Shown in pieces: positions 33,495 through 42,774 of a stretch of DNA of 64,000 nt; position 1 is the first letter of the stretch; each line of letters begins with the position of its first letter. The stretch is taken from the NCBI RefSeq assembly GCF_004000885.1, contig NZ_BIMC01000003.1:124001-188000 (forward strand), written 5' to 3'. The DNA comes from Paenibacillus glucanolyticus NBRC 15330 (GTDB lineage: Bacteria; Bacillota; Bacilli; Paenibacillales; Paenibacillaceae). The notes under the pieces were generated by a model. The model had not been told where the DNA came from. It was given only the letters and a program-made list of their open reading frames with translations, and did no database searches. A program made the position numbers and the translations under genes.

Positions 33495-33578
33495 ATGACG
33501 GGAACAGAGAGAATGAAGAATTGTCATATCTCAAGGACCATCGGTGCTGTAACGGTCATCATGACACAATGGAGCTGA
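33495..33578 (+). CDS. 27-codon leader ORF overlapping the ArsR start
   Basis: ATG 33495 follows AGAGGTGATG and heads a 27-codon frame (MTGTERMKNCHISRTIG and on) that ends with TGA at 33576-33578, overlapping the ArsR ATG at 33569 by 10 bases. The ArsR ATG itself has no ribosome site, so translation is probably coupled. The peptide resembles no family I know. It could instead be the relic of a frameshift near the N-terminus of the regulator. Confidence 0.45.
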   Translation: MTGTERMKNCHISRTIGAVTVIMTQWS

Positions 33579-33898
33579 CAACGTTTACCGCATTAGCTGA
33601 ACCGAGTCGCTTCCGCATTGTGGACCTTCTGCTGAGGGGGCCGATGACGGTAGGGGATATCGCCGAACGTCTGGAGATCAGGCAGCCCCAAGCCTCGAAA
33701 CATCTGAAGGTGCTGCTGGAGGCTGGGCTGGTGGAAGTTAAGGCCGATGCCAACCGGCGGAATTACATGCTTCGATCCGAGCCGTTTGAGGAGATGGACC
33801 ACTGGCTGAATGATTACCGCAGAATTTGGAGCGAGCGGTTCGACAACTTGGATAACTACTTGGAGAAACTCCAGGCTGATACGAAGAAACAGGATTGA
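33569..33898 (+). CDS. ArsR family winged-helix regulator
   Basis: The 109-residue protein starts METTFTALAEPSRFRIVDLL-like (MELTTFTALAEPSR) and shows the ArsR helix-turn-helix DIAERLEIRQPQASKHLKVLLEAGLV. No metal-binding Cys box is present in this part, so it is of the SdpR/AHSA1-linked type rather than a metal sensor. The frame is open upstream to TTG 33521 without support. It is 24 bases upstream of an AHSA1 gene, the usual pairing. It probably represses its own promoter through the palindrome at 33415. Confidence 0.88.
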   Translation: MELTTFTALAEPSRFRIVDLLLRGPMTVGDIAERLEIRQPQASKHLKVLLEAGLVEVKADANRRNYMLRSEPFEEMDHWLNDYRRIWSERFDNLDNYLEKLQADTKKQD

Positions 33899-33922
33899 AC
33901 TACTTAATATGAGGAGGAATGT

Positions 33923-34435
33923 ATGATGGCAAACACCATGATTACCCGTGTGGAAGGGCAAGTACTTGTACTGGAACGTGTTTTTAATGCACCAAGAGAG
34001 CTGGTGTTCAAGGTGTTCTCTGACGGAGAGCATCTGAAGCAGTGGTGGGGCCCGCGCGGGTGGGAGGTTACCGTATCCAGCATGGATTTCCGTCCAGGCG
34101 GTTCATGGCATTACTGTATGAAATGCATGGATAAGAATCAGGGCGATTTCTTCGGCATGGAATCCTGGGGCAAATCGGTATACGAGGAAATTGAGGAGCC
34201 TGGCAAAATAGTCTACATCGACTATTTCTCGGATGCGGAAGGTCAAGTTGCAGAGGGGATGCCCGCAACCACGGTTACCATGACGCTTGAGGAGATGGAT
34301 GGAAAGACCAAGCTGGTCAGCCGAGGTGTATATGAATCCCCAGAAGCACTCAAAACCGTGCTGGAGATGGGAATGGAAGAGGGCATTACCCAGACCTGGG
34401 ACCGTCTCGAGGAATACTTGGCGGCCAAACAGTAA
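33923..34435 (+). CDS. SRPBCC/AHSA1 domain protein
   Basis: The 170-residue protein is a helix-grip (START-like) fold of the activator-of-Hsp90-ATPase-homologue group: ERVFNAPRELVFKVFSDGEHLKQWWGP at 19-45, MDFRPGGSWHYCM, and the C-terminal helix GMEEGITQTWDRLEEYLA. Such proteins bind small hydrophobic ligands; the ligand may control the upstream ArsR regulator. GAGGAGG lies 5 bases before the ATG. A terminator follows at 34476. Confidence 0.9.
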   Translation: MMANTMITRVEGQVLVLERVFNAPRELVFKVFSDGEHLKQWWGPRGWEVTVSSMDFRPGGSWHYCMKCMDKNQGDFFGMESWGKSVYEEIEEPGKIVYIDYFSDAEGQVAEGMPATTVTMTLEEMDGKTKLVSRGVYESPEALKTVLEMGMEEGITQTWDRLEEYLAAKQ

Positions 34436-34475
34436 GTTTATTAGCACCATGCAATCTCGGTTACGCGATATAAAG

Positions 34476-34513
34476 AATGGCTGGAATCCGCAAGGATTCA
34501 GCCATTTTTTTGT
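34476..34513 (+). terminator. Rho-independent terminator of the ArsR-AHSA1 operon
   Basis: AATGGCTGGAATCC from 34476 pairs, with one bulge, with GGATTCAGCCATT ending at 34507, followed by T. Confidence 0.88.
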
Positions 34514-34673
34514 TTTCCTGATATCAAGAATGTATACAATCCACCGCATCAGTTAACTTGTAACTTGAAAAACAGAAGCCAAAAGTTCAATATAAAGATA
34601 AATGGATAATCAAAACTGCGTTGTCTGTCGGTAGGGCGGGTCAATGACACATACATAACAGGAGGAAATCAAG

Positions 34674-35735
34674 ATGGAGATCGGAGTCAGTTCATTTGTT
34701 GAGACATGGCCGGATGTGAAGACCGGGGAAGTGATCAGCCATGCGCAGCGGCTGCGCGAGGTAGTGGAGGAGATCATTCTGGCCGACCAGGTGGGCCTGG
34801 ATGTCTATGGCGTAGGCGAGCACCATCGCAAGGATTATGCCGCATCTTCGCCAGCCGTTGTGCTTGCCGCGGCAGCGTCGCAGACGAAGTGGATTCGGCT
34901 GACCAGCGCAGTTACGGTGCTGTCCTCTGCGGACCCGGTGCGGGTCTTTCAGGATTTCGCCACCTTGGACGCGATTTCGAACGGGCGTGCAGAGATTATG
35001 GCGGGCCGGGGCTCCTTCATCGAATCGTTTCCGCTGTTCGGCTACGATCTGAGTCATTATGACGAGCTGTTTGAAGAGAAGCTGGAGCTGCTGCTTAAGA
35101 TCCGGGAATCAGAAAAGGTAACCTGGAGCGGCGGACACCGTCCCGCGATCCAAAATTTAGGCGTGTACCCACGACCGGTTCAGAATCCGCTGCCGGTGTG
35201 GATTGGCAGCGGCGGCAATTCGGAATCAGTCGTGCGCGCAGGCCTGCTCGGTCTGCCGCTTGTGCTGGCGATTATCGGGGGCAGCCCCCTGCAGTTCGCG
35301 CCGCTGGTCAGGCTGTATAAAGAAGCGGCGGCTCATGCTGGGCATGATGTGTCAAAACTGCCAATTGGCTCGCACTCGCATGGATTTATTGCGGAAGATA
35401 CCGAGATGGCAGCGGACAAGTTCTTCCCATCGACCCAAGCCAGCATGAATGTGCTGGGACGGGAGCGGGGCTGGGGATATTATGACCGTGCGAGATTCGA
35501 TGCGGCACGAAGCTTTGATGGCGCCCTTTATGTGGGAGACCCGGAGACGGTCGCCCAGAAAATCATTCACCTCCGCAAACACGTAGGCATTACCCGCTTT
35601 ATGCTGCATGTCCCGGTCGGGACCATGCCTCATGATGAAGTCATGAGAGCCATTGAATTGCTCGGAACCGAGGTAGCACCCCGGGTCCGCAAGGAAATTG
35701 ACCGCTGGGAAGCGGCTGGTGAGCCAGAGGAATGA
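34674..35735 (+). CDS. LLM class flavin-dependent oxidoreductase
   Basis: The 353-residue protein is a luciferase-like TIM barrel: MEIGVSSFVETWPD start, GLDVYGVGEHHRKDYAASSP near 42 (active-site His pair), TSAVTVLSSADPVRVFQDFATLD near 83 and RAEIMAGRGSF near 110. These enzymes use FMNH2 or F420 and oxygen; without an F420 pathway in view FMN is more likely. AGGAGG lies 8 bases before the ATG. It stands alone; substrate unknown. Confidence 0.9.
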   Translation: MEIGVSSFVETWPDVKTGEVISHAQRLREVVEEIILADQVGLDVYGVGEHHRKDYAASSPAVVLAAAASQTKWIRLTSAVTVLSSADPVRVFQDFATLDAISNGRAEIMAGRGSFIESFPLFGYDLSHYDELFEEKLELLLKIRESEKVTWSGGHRPAIQNLGVYPRPVQNPLPVWIGSGGNSESVVRAGLLGLPLVLAIIGGSPLQFAPLVRLYKEAAAHAGHDVSKLPIGSHSHGFIAEDTEMAADKFFPSTQASMNVLGRERGWGYYDRARFDAARSFDGALYVGDPETVAQKIIHLRKHVGITRFMLHVPVGTMPHDEVMRAIELLGTEVAPRVRKEIDRWEAAGEPEE

Positions 35736-35839
35736 AGCAATGGTTGATAACAGGATCGGATTTAAATAGAAACCTTTCGGGGTCACCTCGCGTCTATTAC
35801 ATAGGCTAAGACAAGCTGAGAATAGGGTGGGATGGTTTT

Positions 35840-36274
35840 ATGAACGTTGCCAAATATTTTGCGATGGGGTTCATATTTATGTTCCTGTTGACCGGAGCTT
35901 ACTTCGGGCTTGAGTTAATGGAAGGATACAGTATCCGTACAAGTATGTATTACGGCATCCACAACTTGGGTTTTGCCTTAATTGCGGTGGTCTTTCTTGC
36001 CTCGGTGATTATTTACATGGTGATCATGTTTCCATTATCTTGGCTGCTGGGTTTCATCCCTTGGAAGAGAAGTGTCATGACGCTTTATCTTCTCTTATAC
36101 TGTATATTATGGGTTGCGGCAGGCGTGTGGCTGTTCCACCAGCTGTATGATCCTGTATATGTGAAGGAGTATCATCTGCGTATCGACACGGCTATCTTTA
36201 TATTTGGCGTGATGGGACTGCTCTATGGCTGGATCGAATGGCTGCTGATTCGAAGAGCTGCGATAAAACCCTGA
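35840..36274 (+). CDS. Four-helix membrane protein of unknown function
   Basis: The 144-residue protein is mostly hydrophobic with four predicted membrane segments (about 7-26, 38-70, 78-98, 118-140) joined by short loops. I do not recognise a family. The ATG is preceded by GGTGGGATGG. It is separated from its neighbours by over 100 bases on the left and a terminator on the right, so it seems monocistronic. Confidence 0.65.
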   Translation: MNVAKYFAMGFIFMFLLTGAYFGLELMEGYSIRTSMYYGIHNLGFALIAVVFLASVIIYMVIMFPLSWLLGFIPWKRSVMTLYLLLYCILWVAAGVWLFHQLYDPVYVKEYHLRIDTAIFIFGVMGLLYGWIEWLLIRRAAIKP

Positions 36275-36348
36275 ACGTATTGAAAAGAAGGCCTTTGTGA
36301 GTGAAGTGAAGCTGCTTGGCCTTGAAGAGTCGCATATTAAAAGGAAAG

Positions 36349-36378
36349 GGCGTTCCTCTATGATCAGGAACGTCTTTT
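36349..36378 (+). terminator. Terminator after the small membrane protein gene
   Basis: GCGTTCCT at 36350-36357 pairs with AGGAACGT at 36366-36373 (one G-T), followed by CTTTTT. Confidence 0.6.
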
Positions 36379-36443
36379 TGTGTTGCCGTAAGAGGATATC
36401 AAATTTGTGCCTATCGCCTTAAAACCAGCATTATCCGGAAAAA

Positions 36444-36452
36444 TGGTATAAT
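36444..36452 (+). promoter_or_regulatory. Extended -10 element upstream of the beta-lactamase gene
   Basis: TGGTATAAT at 36444-36452 is a perfect extended -10 (TGnTATAAT). No good -35 is seen 17 bases upstream, as is common for this class. It lies 137 bases before the ATG; the rest of the 36380-36588 stretch holds no gene I can support. Confidence 0.5.
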
Positions 36453-36588
36453 AAATGGAAAAACAGGAAGAGACGCTTTGATACATCATAGGAAAACACA
36501 GGCAGGGTTCGGATAGTCGATGCTATGGGGGCGGCTTGTACTGCAACGAAAATCAATCCCTAATCATCATAGGAAAGAGGGTTAAATC

Positions 36589-37527
36589 ATGAATAAATCA
36601 TATAATGCTATATTCGGTCCACATATCATCAAAATGGCTCAACTTATGTTCATCTTTGCACTCATCTCGCTCTCCGGGTGTACGAAAGCCGACGTTGCTC
36701 CCCCTGTTGCTCCGACTGAGAATACGCCCCAGACGGCACCAGCAGCTCTGGCTGACCCAGATTTCGTTCAACTCGAGAGCAAGTTTAGTGCTCGTCTCGG
36801 TGTCTATGCTATCGATACTGGCACCGAGCGGATCGTCGCCTACCGCCCCGATGAACGGTTTGCATACGCGTCTACTTTTAAGGCTCTTGCCGCAGGCGCA
36901 GTATTGCAGCAAAACTCGATGGACACACTCGATAAAGTGATCACTTACACGAGCAAAGACTTGGTCACCTATTCGCCGATCACCGAGAAGAACGTGAATA
37001 CCGGGATGACCCTTAGGGAGCTTAGTGAGGCTGCTATCCGTTACAGCGATAACACTGCAGGAAATCTCTTGTTAAAAGAACTGGGAGGCCCTGATGGCTT
37101 CAGGACAGCATTAAAGCAGGCCGGTGACAACGTAACCAACCCCGAACGCTTCGAGACAGATCTGAACGAAGCCATTCCGGGAGACAACCGTGACACAAGC
37201 ACCCCGAGAGCGCTTGCCACCACGCTTCAGGCTTACACGGTTGGCGACGAGCTCCCGACGGATAAACGCACGCTCCTCATCGATTGGCTGAAGGGGAATA
37301 CCACTGGAGACAAACTGATCCGTATGGCCGTGCCTGAAGGCTGGGAGGTCGGGGATAAGACCGGAGCCGGAGGTTATGGAACGCGAAACGACATAGCCGT
37401 CATTTGGCCGCCAAACAAAGAGCCTATCGTTATCGCCATTCTGTCCAGCCGCGATACACCAGATGCCACTTATGACGATGCGCTTATCGCACAAGCTGCC
37501 AAGGTCGCACTTGACGCTCTGAAGTGA
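36589..37527 (+). CDS. bla: Class A beta-lactamase, lipoprotein
   Basis: The 312-residue protein has a lipoprotein signal (LISLSGC, Cys31) and all class A active-site motifs: STFK with Ser95/Lys98, SDN 153-155, the omega-loop Glu189 in RFETDLNEA and KTG 257-259. It hydrolyses penicillins and possibly cephalosporins; the spectrum cannot be told from sequence. AAAGAGGG lies about 8 bases before the ATG. No BlaR/BlaI regulator pair is nearby, so expression may be constitutive or controlled elsewhere. It looks like a resident chromosomal gene since no mobile element is adjacent. Confidence 0.95.
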   Translation: MNKSYNAIFGPHIIKMAQLMFIFALISLSGCTKADVAPPVAPTENTPQTAPAALADPDFVQLESKFSARLGVYAIDTGTERIVAYRPDERFAYASTFKALAAGAVLQQNSMDTLDKVITYTSKDLVTYSPITEKNVNTGMTLRELSEAAIRYSDNTAGNLLLKELGGPDGFRTALKQAGDNVTNPERFETDLNEAIPGDNRDTSTPRALATTLQAYTVGDELPTDKRTLLIDWLKGNTTGDKLIRMAVPEGWEVGDKTGAGGYGTRNDIAVIWPPNKEPIVIAILSSRDTPDATYDDALIAQAAKVALDALK

Positions 37528-37646
37528 ATCATAGTCAGCCCACACATCGCTAAAGATGTATGTAGTTCTTCAATAGCAGTCTATCTTGAATTGCATCTCC
37601 ACGGGCTCTCTTGTCCGGCCGTTCGTTCCAAAAGCCGAAGCGGGTG

Positions 37647-38345
37647 CTATTCGTAGCGAATGCAGTTTGAAGCTCTCTCGATGGCGTCCCAATCCAGAAC
37701 GCGGATCATTTGCCCGTTGCGCTCCAGCATCCGGTTCTGCACAAAAGCCTGCAGCACCCGGTTTAAATGCCGGTGTGTTGTGCCCAGCAGGCTGGCGATC
37801 TCTCCAATATGGTCGGTTTGCAGTTCCATGCCGAATGAGGCATTCGATCCGGGCGACATCGTCGACATAAGATAACTGGCGAAGCGGTTCTCCACGGACG
37901 CGAGCAGGTTGACCCGGGAAGCAGTCGTGCAGGTCTGGAGCTTGTAGCTTAAGTGATCCAGCAAAGTGGATGTAAAGCGGGGGTTCTTCATTTCATGCTG
38001 CTTGATATAGTCAAAGGAAAGCCCGATCAGCAAGCATTCGTTAACGGCTTCAATCCGCGACTGGACCGGTACATTTCGAATCAATTCAATATCGCCGATG
38101 ATGGAAAAGGGATGGCCAAAGCGCAGCAGGAGCGATTTGCCGGTTTCAATGCTGGAGGTCACCTTGATTTTCCCCTGTACAAGGAACAAGAGGGAGTGCA
38201 AGGCGAAGCCTTCATGCAGAATGATCTCGCCCGGCTCATATTGCTGCAATGCAAAAGGCACAGGTCGGGTTAAGTCCAGCATGTGCTCGAATTGAAAATC
38301 TTTCAGCTTCGCGTTCAGTAATGGTTCGTTATGAAGCAATTTCAT
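37647..38345 (-). CDS. Crp/Fnr family transcriptional regulator
   Basis: The 232-residue protein has a cyclic-nucleotide-binding-type beta roll (about 25-130, YEPGEIILHEGFALHSLLFLVQGKIKV) and a C-terminal winged helix (about 165-215, QTDHIGEIASLLGTTHRHLNRVLQAF). The FNR iron-sulphur Cys pattern is absent, and the cAMP pocket RxS motif is not evident, so the signal is unknown; the layout resembles YeiL-like regulators. GGGAG is 16 bases before the ATG, a poor fit. It converges on the beta-lactamase gene; a regulatory link is not implied. Confidence 0.85.
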   Translation of the reverse strand: MKLLHNEPLLNAKLKDFQFEHMLDLTRPVPFALQQYEPGEIILHEGFALHSLLFLVQGKIKVTSSIETGKSLLLRFGHPFSIIGDIELIRNVPVQSRIEAVNECLLIGLSFDYIKQHEMKNPRFTSTLLDHLSYKLQTCTTASRVNLLASVENRFASYLMSTMSPGSNASFGMELQTDHIGEIASLLGTTHRHLNRVLQAFVQNRMLERNGQMIRVLDWDAIERASNCIRYE

Positions 38346-38445
38346 GGATTTTTCGGTGGCTCCCTTCTCTTCTGGACATATGTCCTTCTCATTATACGAT
38401 CAACTGATATGATAAGGGCAATAGAAGATACAGGGGGAAGCAGGG

Positions 38446-39213
38446 ATGAAATTTGTATTCGATCTGGACGGAACGATCTGTTTTAAAGGTCAGCCGGTTT
38501 CGGACGTGCTGTTGAAGACTTTCGAGGAGCTGGTGGGGCAGGGGCACGAGGTTATTTTTGCTTCCGCAAGACCGATTCGTGATTTGCTCCCTGTCCTCCA
38601 TGAGCGTTTCCATCATTACCCCATGATCGGGGGCAACGGCTCAATGGTAGCGACAGGTGGCAATATCGTATCCACGGTGGGGTTTAATCAAGAGGTTTTA
38701 CCGGTGCTTCTTGAGCTGTTGGCTAAGTATAATGTGAGTTATTTAATCGATGGGGATTGGGATTATGCTTACACGGGTTCCGAGGATCATCCGATCCGGC
38801 TGAATCTGGATCCGCACAAGCTGGCTAAGCGAGTGGCACTCCAGGAGCTGGAATCCATCGTGAAAATATTGATGCTGACCTCGGATCGCATGGCCGAAGT
38901 CGAAGAGAAGCTGAAGACACTGGATGTCGTTGTACACGTGCATGGGCAGGAGAACGTGCTGGATATAAGCCCGACGGGGATTCACAAGTGGAGCGGGCTT
39001 CAGCAGCTCGGAGTTAAGGAGGGCGAATTTGTTGCCTTCGGCAACGATGCTAACGATATCTCGATGTTTCAGCATGCGCTGCACAGCGTGATGATCGGTG
39101 ACCATCCGCTGCTGGCCCCGTATTCTTCGGAGCAATTGCTGCTGGATGGTAATATCGAGCATGCCATTTCGGATCGATTGAAGGAACTTGGGTGTTTGTA
39201 TAAGGTGATTTAG
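38446..39213 (+). CDS. HAD superfamily hydrolase, Cof type (class IIB)
   Basis: The 255-residue phosphatase shows HAD motif I FDLDGT at 5-10, motif II SAR at 40-42, motif III Lys in the KILMLTS region and motif IV FGNDANDISMF near 197. The cap between motifs II and III is of the alpha/beta Cof type. These act on sugar phosphates, FMN or similar. CAGGG lies just before the ATG. Directly behind its stop is a lactone-oxidase remnant, marking a deletion junction. Confidence 0.9.
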   Translation: MKFVFDLDGTICFKGQPVSDVLLKTFEELVGQGHEVIFASARPIRDLLPVLHERFHHYPMIGGNGSMVATGGNIVSTVGFNQEVLPVLLELLAKYNVSYLIDGDWDYAYTGSEDHPIRLNLDPHKLAKRVALQELESIVKILMLTSDRMAEVEEKLKTLDVVVHVHGQENVLDISPTGIHKWSGLQQLGVKEGEFVAFGNDANDISMFQHALHSVMIGDHPLLAPYSSEQLLLDGNIEHAISDRLKELGCLYKVI

Positions 39214-39221
39214 AGTAATAG

Positions 39222-39575
39222 AGCAGGTCATTATGTAGAAGAAACCTCGTCTCATGGGAGCCACTTGCTTATATTTGGTTAAGTCCCGCATATGGCCGGG
39301 ATTCCGCTTATATTGCGGTTCATATGTACAAAGGCATGCCGTATGAGGACTATTTCCAGGCGATGGAGCGCATCTTCCTGCGTTATGGCGGTCGGCCGCA
39401 TTGGGGCAAAATGCATTCCCTTGAGGCTGCGCAGTTGAAGGAACTGTATCCGATGTGGGATGCTTTCCTTGCGGTTCGGGAGGAGCTGGACCCGGACGGC
39501 ATATTAGGGAGTGATTATACGGGAAGGCTGTTCGATTCATCCGGCGCTGTCTTCAACAACTTGCTTTTTCTTTGA
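39222..39575 (+). pseudogene. C-terminal remnant of a D-arabinono-1,4-lactone oxidase-like gene
   Basis: An open frame begins after TAG at 39219 and reads EPLAYIWLSPAYGRDSAYIA, then HMYKGMPYEDYFQAMERIFL and RYGGRPHWGKMHSLEAAQL, then YPMWDAFLAVREELDPDGI. This is the C-terminal ALO domain of FAD-dependent sugar-lactone oxidases. The FAD-binding half and start codon are missing; ATG 39324 lies in the middle of the domain and has no ribosome site. The tail past TGRLF (about 39535) looks unrelated. It begins only 9 bases after the HAD gene, so a deletion fused the two regions. Confidence 0.78.
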
Positions 39576-39649
39576 AATTTACTTGGAGTATATAAAAAAG
39601 CCTGATGAGGAAATTCTAGTAGCAAAAAGAAAAGGGGGAATTACATTAC

Positions 39650-40054
39650 ATGAAGCAGCGATCCATGATCCATGTTCTGCTGTTATGCGCCTTGCTCCTG
39701 TTCAGCCTGGGAAGCGCAGCTGCCTATGCGCAGCCACAAGAAGAGAAGCCTAGGGAGCGGCAGCTCGAGAATGCCATGCTGCAGCAGTTATATCCGGTTA
39801 TCCGATCCTCGCTCCAGGAGATATATAGCGAGGCGTACCCCTCGTTTGGCTGCGAGCGGATTATATCGATCAATGAGCGGGTAACGATGGCAGAGGATAG
39901 CCAGCATGCCAGTCCGGTGGATGCGATGCACGGGGCCACCTATTTTGAGATTACAGTGGGCTTATGCAAGGGGAGCGGAGAGAAGATCGAGCTGCGTCTC
40001 AAGAATGATACGCCTACGGCGCAATATTATGTGGACGTGTTTCATGTGAGATAA
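39650..40054 (+). CDS. DUF3888 domain secreted protein
   Basis: The 134-residue protein has a Sec signal peptide (MKQRSMIHVLLLCALLLF, cleavage likely after AYA near 27) and a mature domain of about 105 residues with QLYPVIRSSLQEIYSEAYPS and ITVGLCKGSGEKIELRLKND, matching DUF3888 of Bacillales. No function is known for this family. AAAGGGGG lies 13 bases before the ATG. It stands alone. Confidence 0.75.
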   Translation: MKQRSMIHVLLLCALLLFSLGSAAAYAQPQEEKPRERQLENAMLQQLYPVIRSSLQEIYSEAYPSFGCERIISINERVTMAEDSQHASPVDAMHGATYFEITVGLCKGSGEKIELRLKNDTPTAQYYVDVFHVR

Positions 40055-40191
40055 CGCTTCTCTTGTTCAGCGTATCTGAGAAAAAATGAGTTAAACCATT
40101 TTATGCGGTTTGGGGTGCTTCATCCTGTAGTAGAATTAGTCATGATTTGCGATGCTGCTCATTATCCGTTTCATGAAGGAGTGAATGAACC

Positions 40192-40677
40192 ATGGCGCAT
40201 GCGCATGACGTTCTATTGAATCAGCTGTTAGCCAATGCGAATGATCCCAGCTGGCACGTTCCTTTCCAGCAATCCGTTGAGAATATAACGGAGGATGAAG
40301 CGTTCTGGACCCCTGCCAATGACAGCCACAGCATTGCTGAGATCGTGCAGCATCTGCTTTATTGGAATGAAACCTGGCAAACCAGATACCGGGAATCACG
40401 AATGAGTGCGGTGTCTTCTATTGGAGACAATCAACATAGCTTTATCATTCCCGACAATGCGACCTTTGCAGAGCTAAGAGACCGACTGTTAGCCGTCTTA
40501 TTGCAGTGGCAGGAACTGCTGACAGAGGCGAAGCTCGAGCAGGAGGTGGACGGTTTTCCCGTACCGGCCAAGTGGTGGGAGATCATAAGCAATGCGGCTG
40601 CGCATAATGCCTATCATATCGGTCAGATCGTGTACATTCGAAAGCTGCAGAAGAGCTGCAAGGCGCTGGAATGGTAA
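40192..40677 (+). CDS. DinB family protein
   Basis: The 161-residue protein is a DinB/YfiT four-helix bundle with the three metal-ligand His positions visible: SIAEIVQHLLYWNE (His about 50) and AHNAYHIGQI (two His spaced by four, about 139-143). DinB-like proteins include thiol transferases and many of unknown role. AAGGAG lies about 12 bases before the ATG. Monocistronic. Confidence 0.88.
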   Translation: MAHAHDVLLNQLLANANDPSWHVPFQQSVENITEDEAFWTPANDSHSIAEIVQHLLYWNETWQTRYRESRMSAVSSIGDNQHSFIIPDNATFAELRDRLLAVLLQWQELLTEAKLEQEVDGFPVPAKWWEIISNAAAHNAYHIGQIVYIRKLQKSCKALEW

Positions 40678-40821
40678 GTTTCGTTAAGAAGTAAGGTTCC
40701 CCCGCTCTGGATCCCGTCTAGGCTCTCTGCTGCTTGATCCCCGGGCCAGCTTCCCTGCTCTAACGAGCAAATGCATGGAGGGGCCCGGATTACCCTGGAC
40801 CCAACCATGCATGCACCTCTC

Positions 40822-42774
40822 TTACAACGCCTCTTTAATTATCCGTTTATAGAACAGCACCGATAACAGCCCGAATATGGAATACAGTGCCGTATACAGC
40901 AGCATAACCATAACCATGGGCAGCCACAGCTCGGTTCCGAAGAAGAACCAGCCGGATTTAACGGCGAAGTAACTATGGAACAGGCCAACGATCAGCGGAA
41001 TGCCGAAGTTGAACAGCTGCTTCATCTGAATGCCCTTCAGCAGGTTGCCCTGAGTGAAGCCGAGTTTTCTCAGAATGGTATAGTTCGCTTTCTCTTCTTC
41101 ACCTTCATCCATTTGTTTGAAGTACAGGATGCAGCCGGAGGTGATCAGGAAGGTGAGTCCAAGGAATCCCACGATGAACATCATCAGGCCCATGTTGCTC
41201 TTCTGGTTCATGATCAGCTCACTCTGGGACAGGTTCCCGGTAGACTCACTAATGCCGAGATCCTTGAAGATCTGATTGGCTTGATCGATGGCGATCGGGT
41301 CGACAAGGTCGATACCGTAGTAGACATTCGTTTCCTTCTGGATCTTCGGATCCAGATCCTGGGCCAGCTTGTCAAAGACGGTGTGGTCCACAATCGCTGC
41401 CGGCAGACCTCCGCTGGCAAAATAATAGGATACATAGGAGTCCTTCTCCAAGCCTATCAACTGCTGTTTTATTTGCTGGTTAGGGCTTGTCAGCTCAATA
41501 TCCCCCGTGGCCTGAATCGACATAAACTGTTGAATTGCATCGCTGGATCCCGTGAACAGCGTCTCCTCAGGAGAAACATCGATTCCTTCCACACTCTCGT
41601 CGCTGATGACCGGTATGACCATTGGTTGCTGTTCTCCTGGACCTGATACGACCTCCAAGTTGGCCCCAATCACCTGAGAAAGGTCAGCATTCACTTGAAT
41701 AACGTCACGTTTGGTCTGCTTGAACTCTATATTCTCGTCGGTCAGCGCTTGGATATATGCAGCCAGATCGTTGGAATTTGCTACCGTAAAATGATTGGGT
41801 ACGCTCTGCCGTGCTGATTTCTCCGCGGAGTAGTAAGAGATGTAGCTGAGGGACAACAGTCCGATCGCTAACGCGGATACGGTCGTAATGATCGTTAACA
41901 GCAGTGCATTGGATTTCATGCGGAACATGATGGAGGAGAGCGACAGCACTTCATTCACGGATAAGTAACCGCCCTTGCTCTTCCGGATCGCGTTGAAAAT
42001 AAAACTGACGGATCCTTTATAGAATAAATAGGTTCCGATAATGACCGATCCCAGGATCAGGATCATCGCCATGAACAGCTCGTTCATGGAGGTGAAATCC
42101 CCGCTGAACAGCTTGGTTGACACATAATAACCGAGAAGAATAAGTCCGATTCCGAGCAAGCCGAATAACATTTCGAGGAAGGACATCTTCTTGATCTGAT
42201 TCTCCGTTGTAGATACCGCACGGAACAGGGACAGAATGCTCTGCCGCTGGATGAACGTATAATTCATGATCATGATCAGCACATAGATGACGGCAAACAC
42301 AATGACGGTTTGGATCAGCGCTTCGGTGGAGAAGGACAAGGCGGCTTCAGCGTCAACACCGATAACCTTGAACAGAATCATCAGAATCAAGCGGGAAGCC
42401 GCAAATCCGGCAAAGATGCCAATCACCATGGAACCGAAATACAGAATCAGGTTCTCCGCGCTCAAGATTCGGAATATCTTGCCTTTGGTTAAGCCGATGA
42501 GCTGAAACAACCCGATTTCCTTGCTTCGCCGTTTAATGAAAATCGTGTTGGCATACAGCAGGAAAATCGCAACGATGGCCACAAGCAGCACCGAGGCGGC
42601 TCCCAGAGCTGCAGCCCCCTTCACAGATCCCTTGGCCTCATCCGTGGCCGGATCATATTGCAGCGTCACAAAGGCGAAATATAGACCCACGCTGAAGATG
42701 AGGGCAAAGACATACAGATAATAATTTTTAATATTCTTCTTCAGATTCCGGTAGATCAGATAATTAATGTTCAT
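40822..42774 (-). CDS. bceB: BceB-like ABC transporter permease
   Basis: The 650-residue permease has ten membrane segments with a large extracellular domain between segments 7 and 8 (about residues 310-520), the layout of BceB-type peptide-antibiotic transporters. Sequence follows B. subtilis BceB closely in the membrane parts ([36 protein letters not shown]). With BceA it frees lipid II-cycle intermediates from bacitracin-like peptides and also acts as sensor for BceS. ATG 42774 has AGGCGGTG 6 bases upstream and lies inside the end of bceA (11-base overlap); ATG 42783 is the alternative. Confidence 0.95.
   Translation of the reverse strand: MNINYLIYRNLKKNIKNYYLYVFALIFSVGLYFAFVTLQYDPATDEAKGSVKGAAALGAASVLLVAIVAIFLLYANTIFIKRRSKEIGLFQLIGLTKGKIFRILSAENLILYFGSMVIGIFAGFAASRLILMILFKVIGVDAEAALSFSTEALIQTVIVFAVIYVLIMIMNYTFIQRQSILSLFRAVSTTENQIKKMSFLEMLFGLLGIGLILLGYYVSTKLFSGDFTSMNELFMAMILILGSVIIGTYLFYKGSVSFIFNAIRKSKGGYLSVNEVLSLSSIMFRMKSNALLLTIITTVSALAIGLLSLSYISYYSAEKSARQSVPNHFTVANSNDLAAYIQALTDENIEFKQTKRDVIQVNADLSQVIGANLEVVSGPGEQQPMVIPVISDESVEGIDVSPEETLFTGSSDAIQQFMSIQATGDIELTSPNQQIKQQLIGLEKDSYVSYYFASGGLPAAIVDHTVFDKLAQDLDPKIQKETNVYYGIDLVDPIAIDQANQIFKDLGISESTGNLSQSELIMNQKSNMGLMMFIVGFLGLTFLITSGCILYFKQMDEGEEEKANYTILRKLGFTQGNLLKGIQMKQLFNFGIPLIVGLFHSYFAVKSGWFFFGTELWLPMVMVMLLYTALYSIFGLLSVLFYKRIIKEAL

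Noticed and set aside
36589-37527. Beta-lactamase gene as a recently acquired mobile resistance gene
   Set aside because: No insertion sequence, integron or base-composition break is seen around it; it looks resident.
40768-40812. TGCATGG/CCATGCA inverted repeat after the DinB gene
   Set aside because: Long loop and no T-run on either strand; not a convincing terminator or operator.
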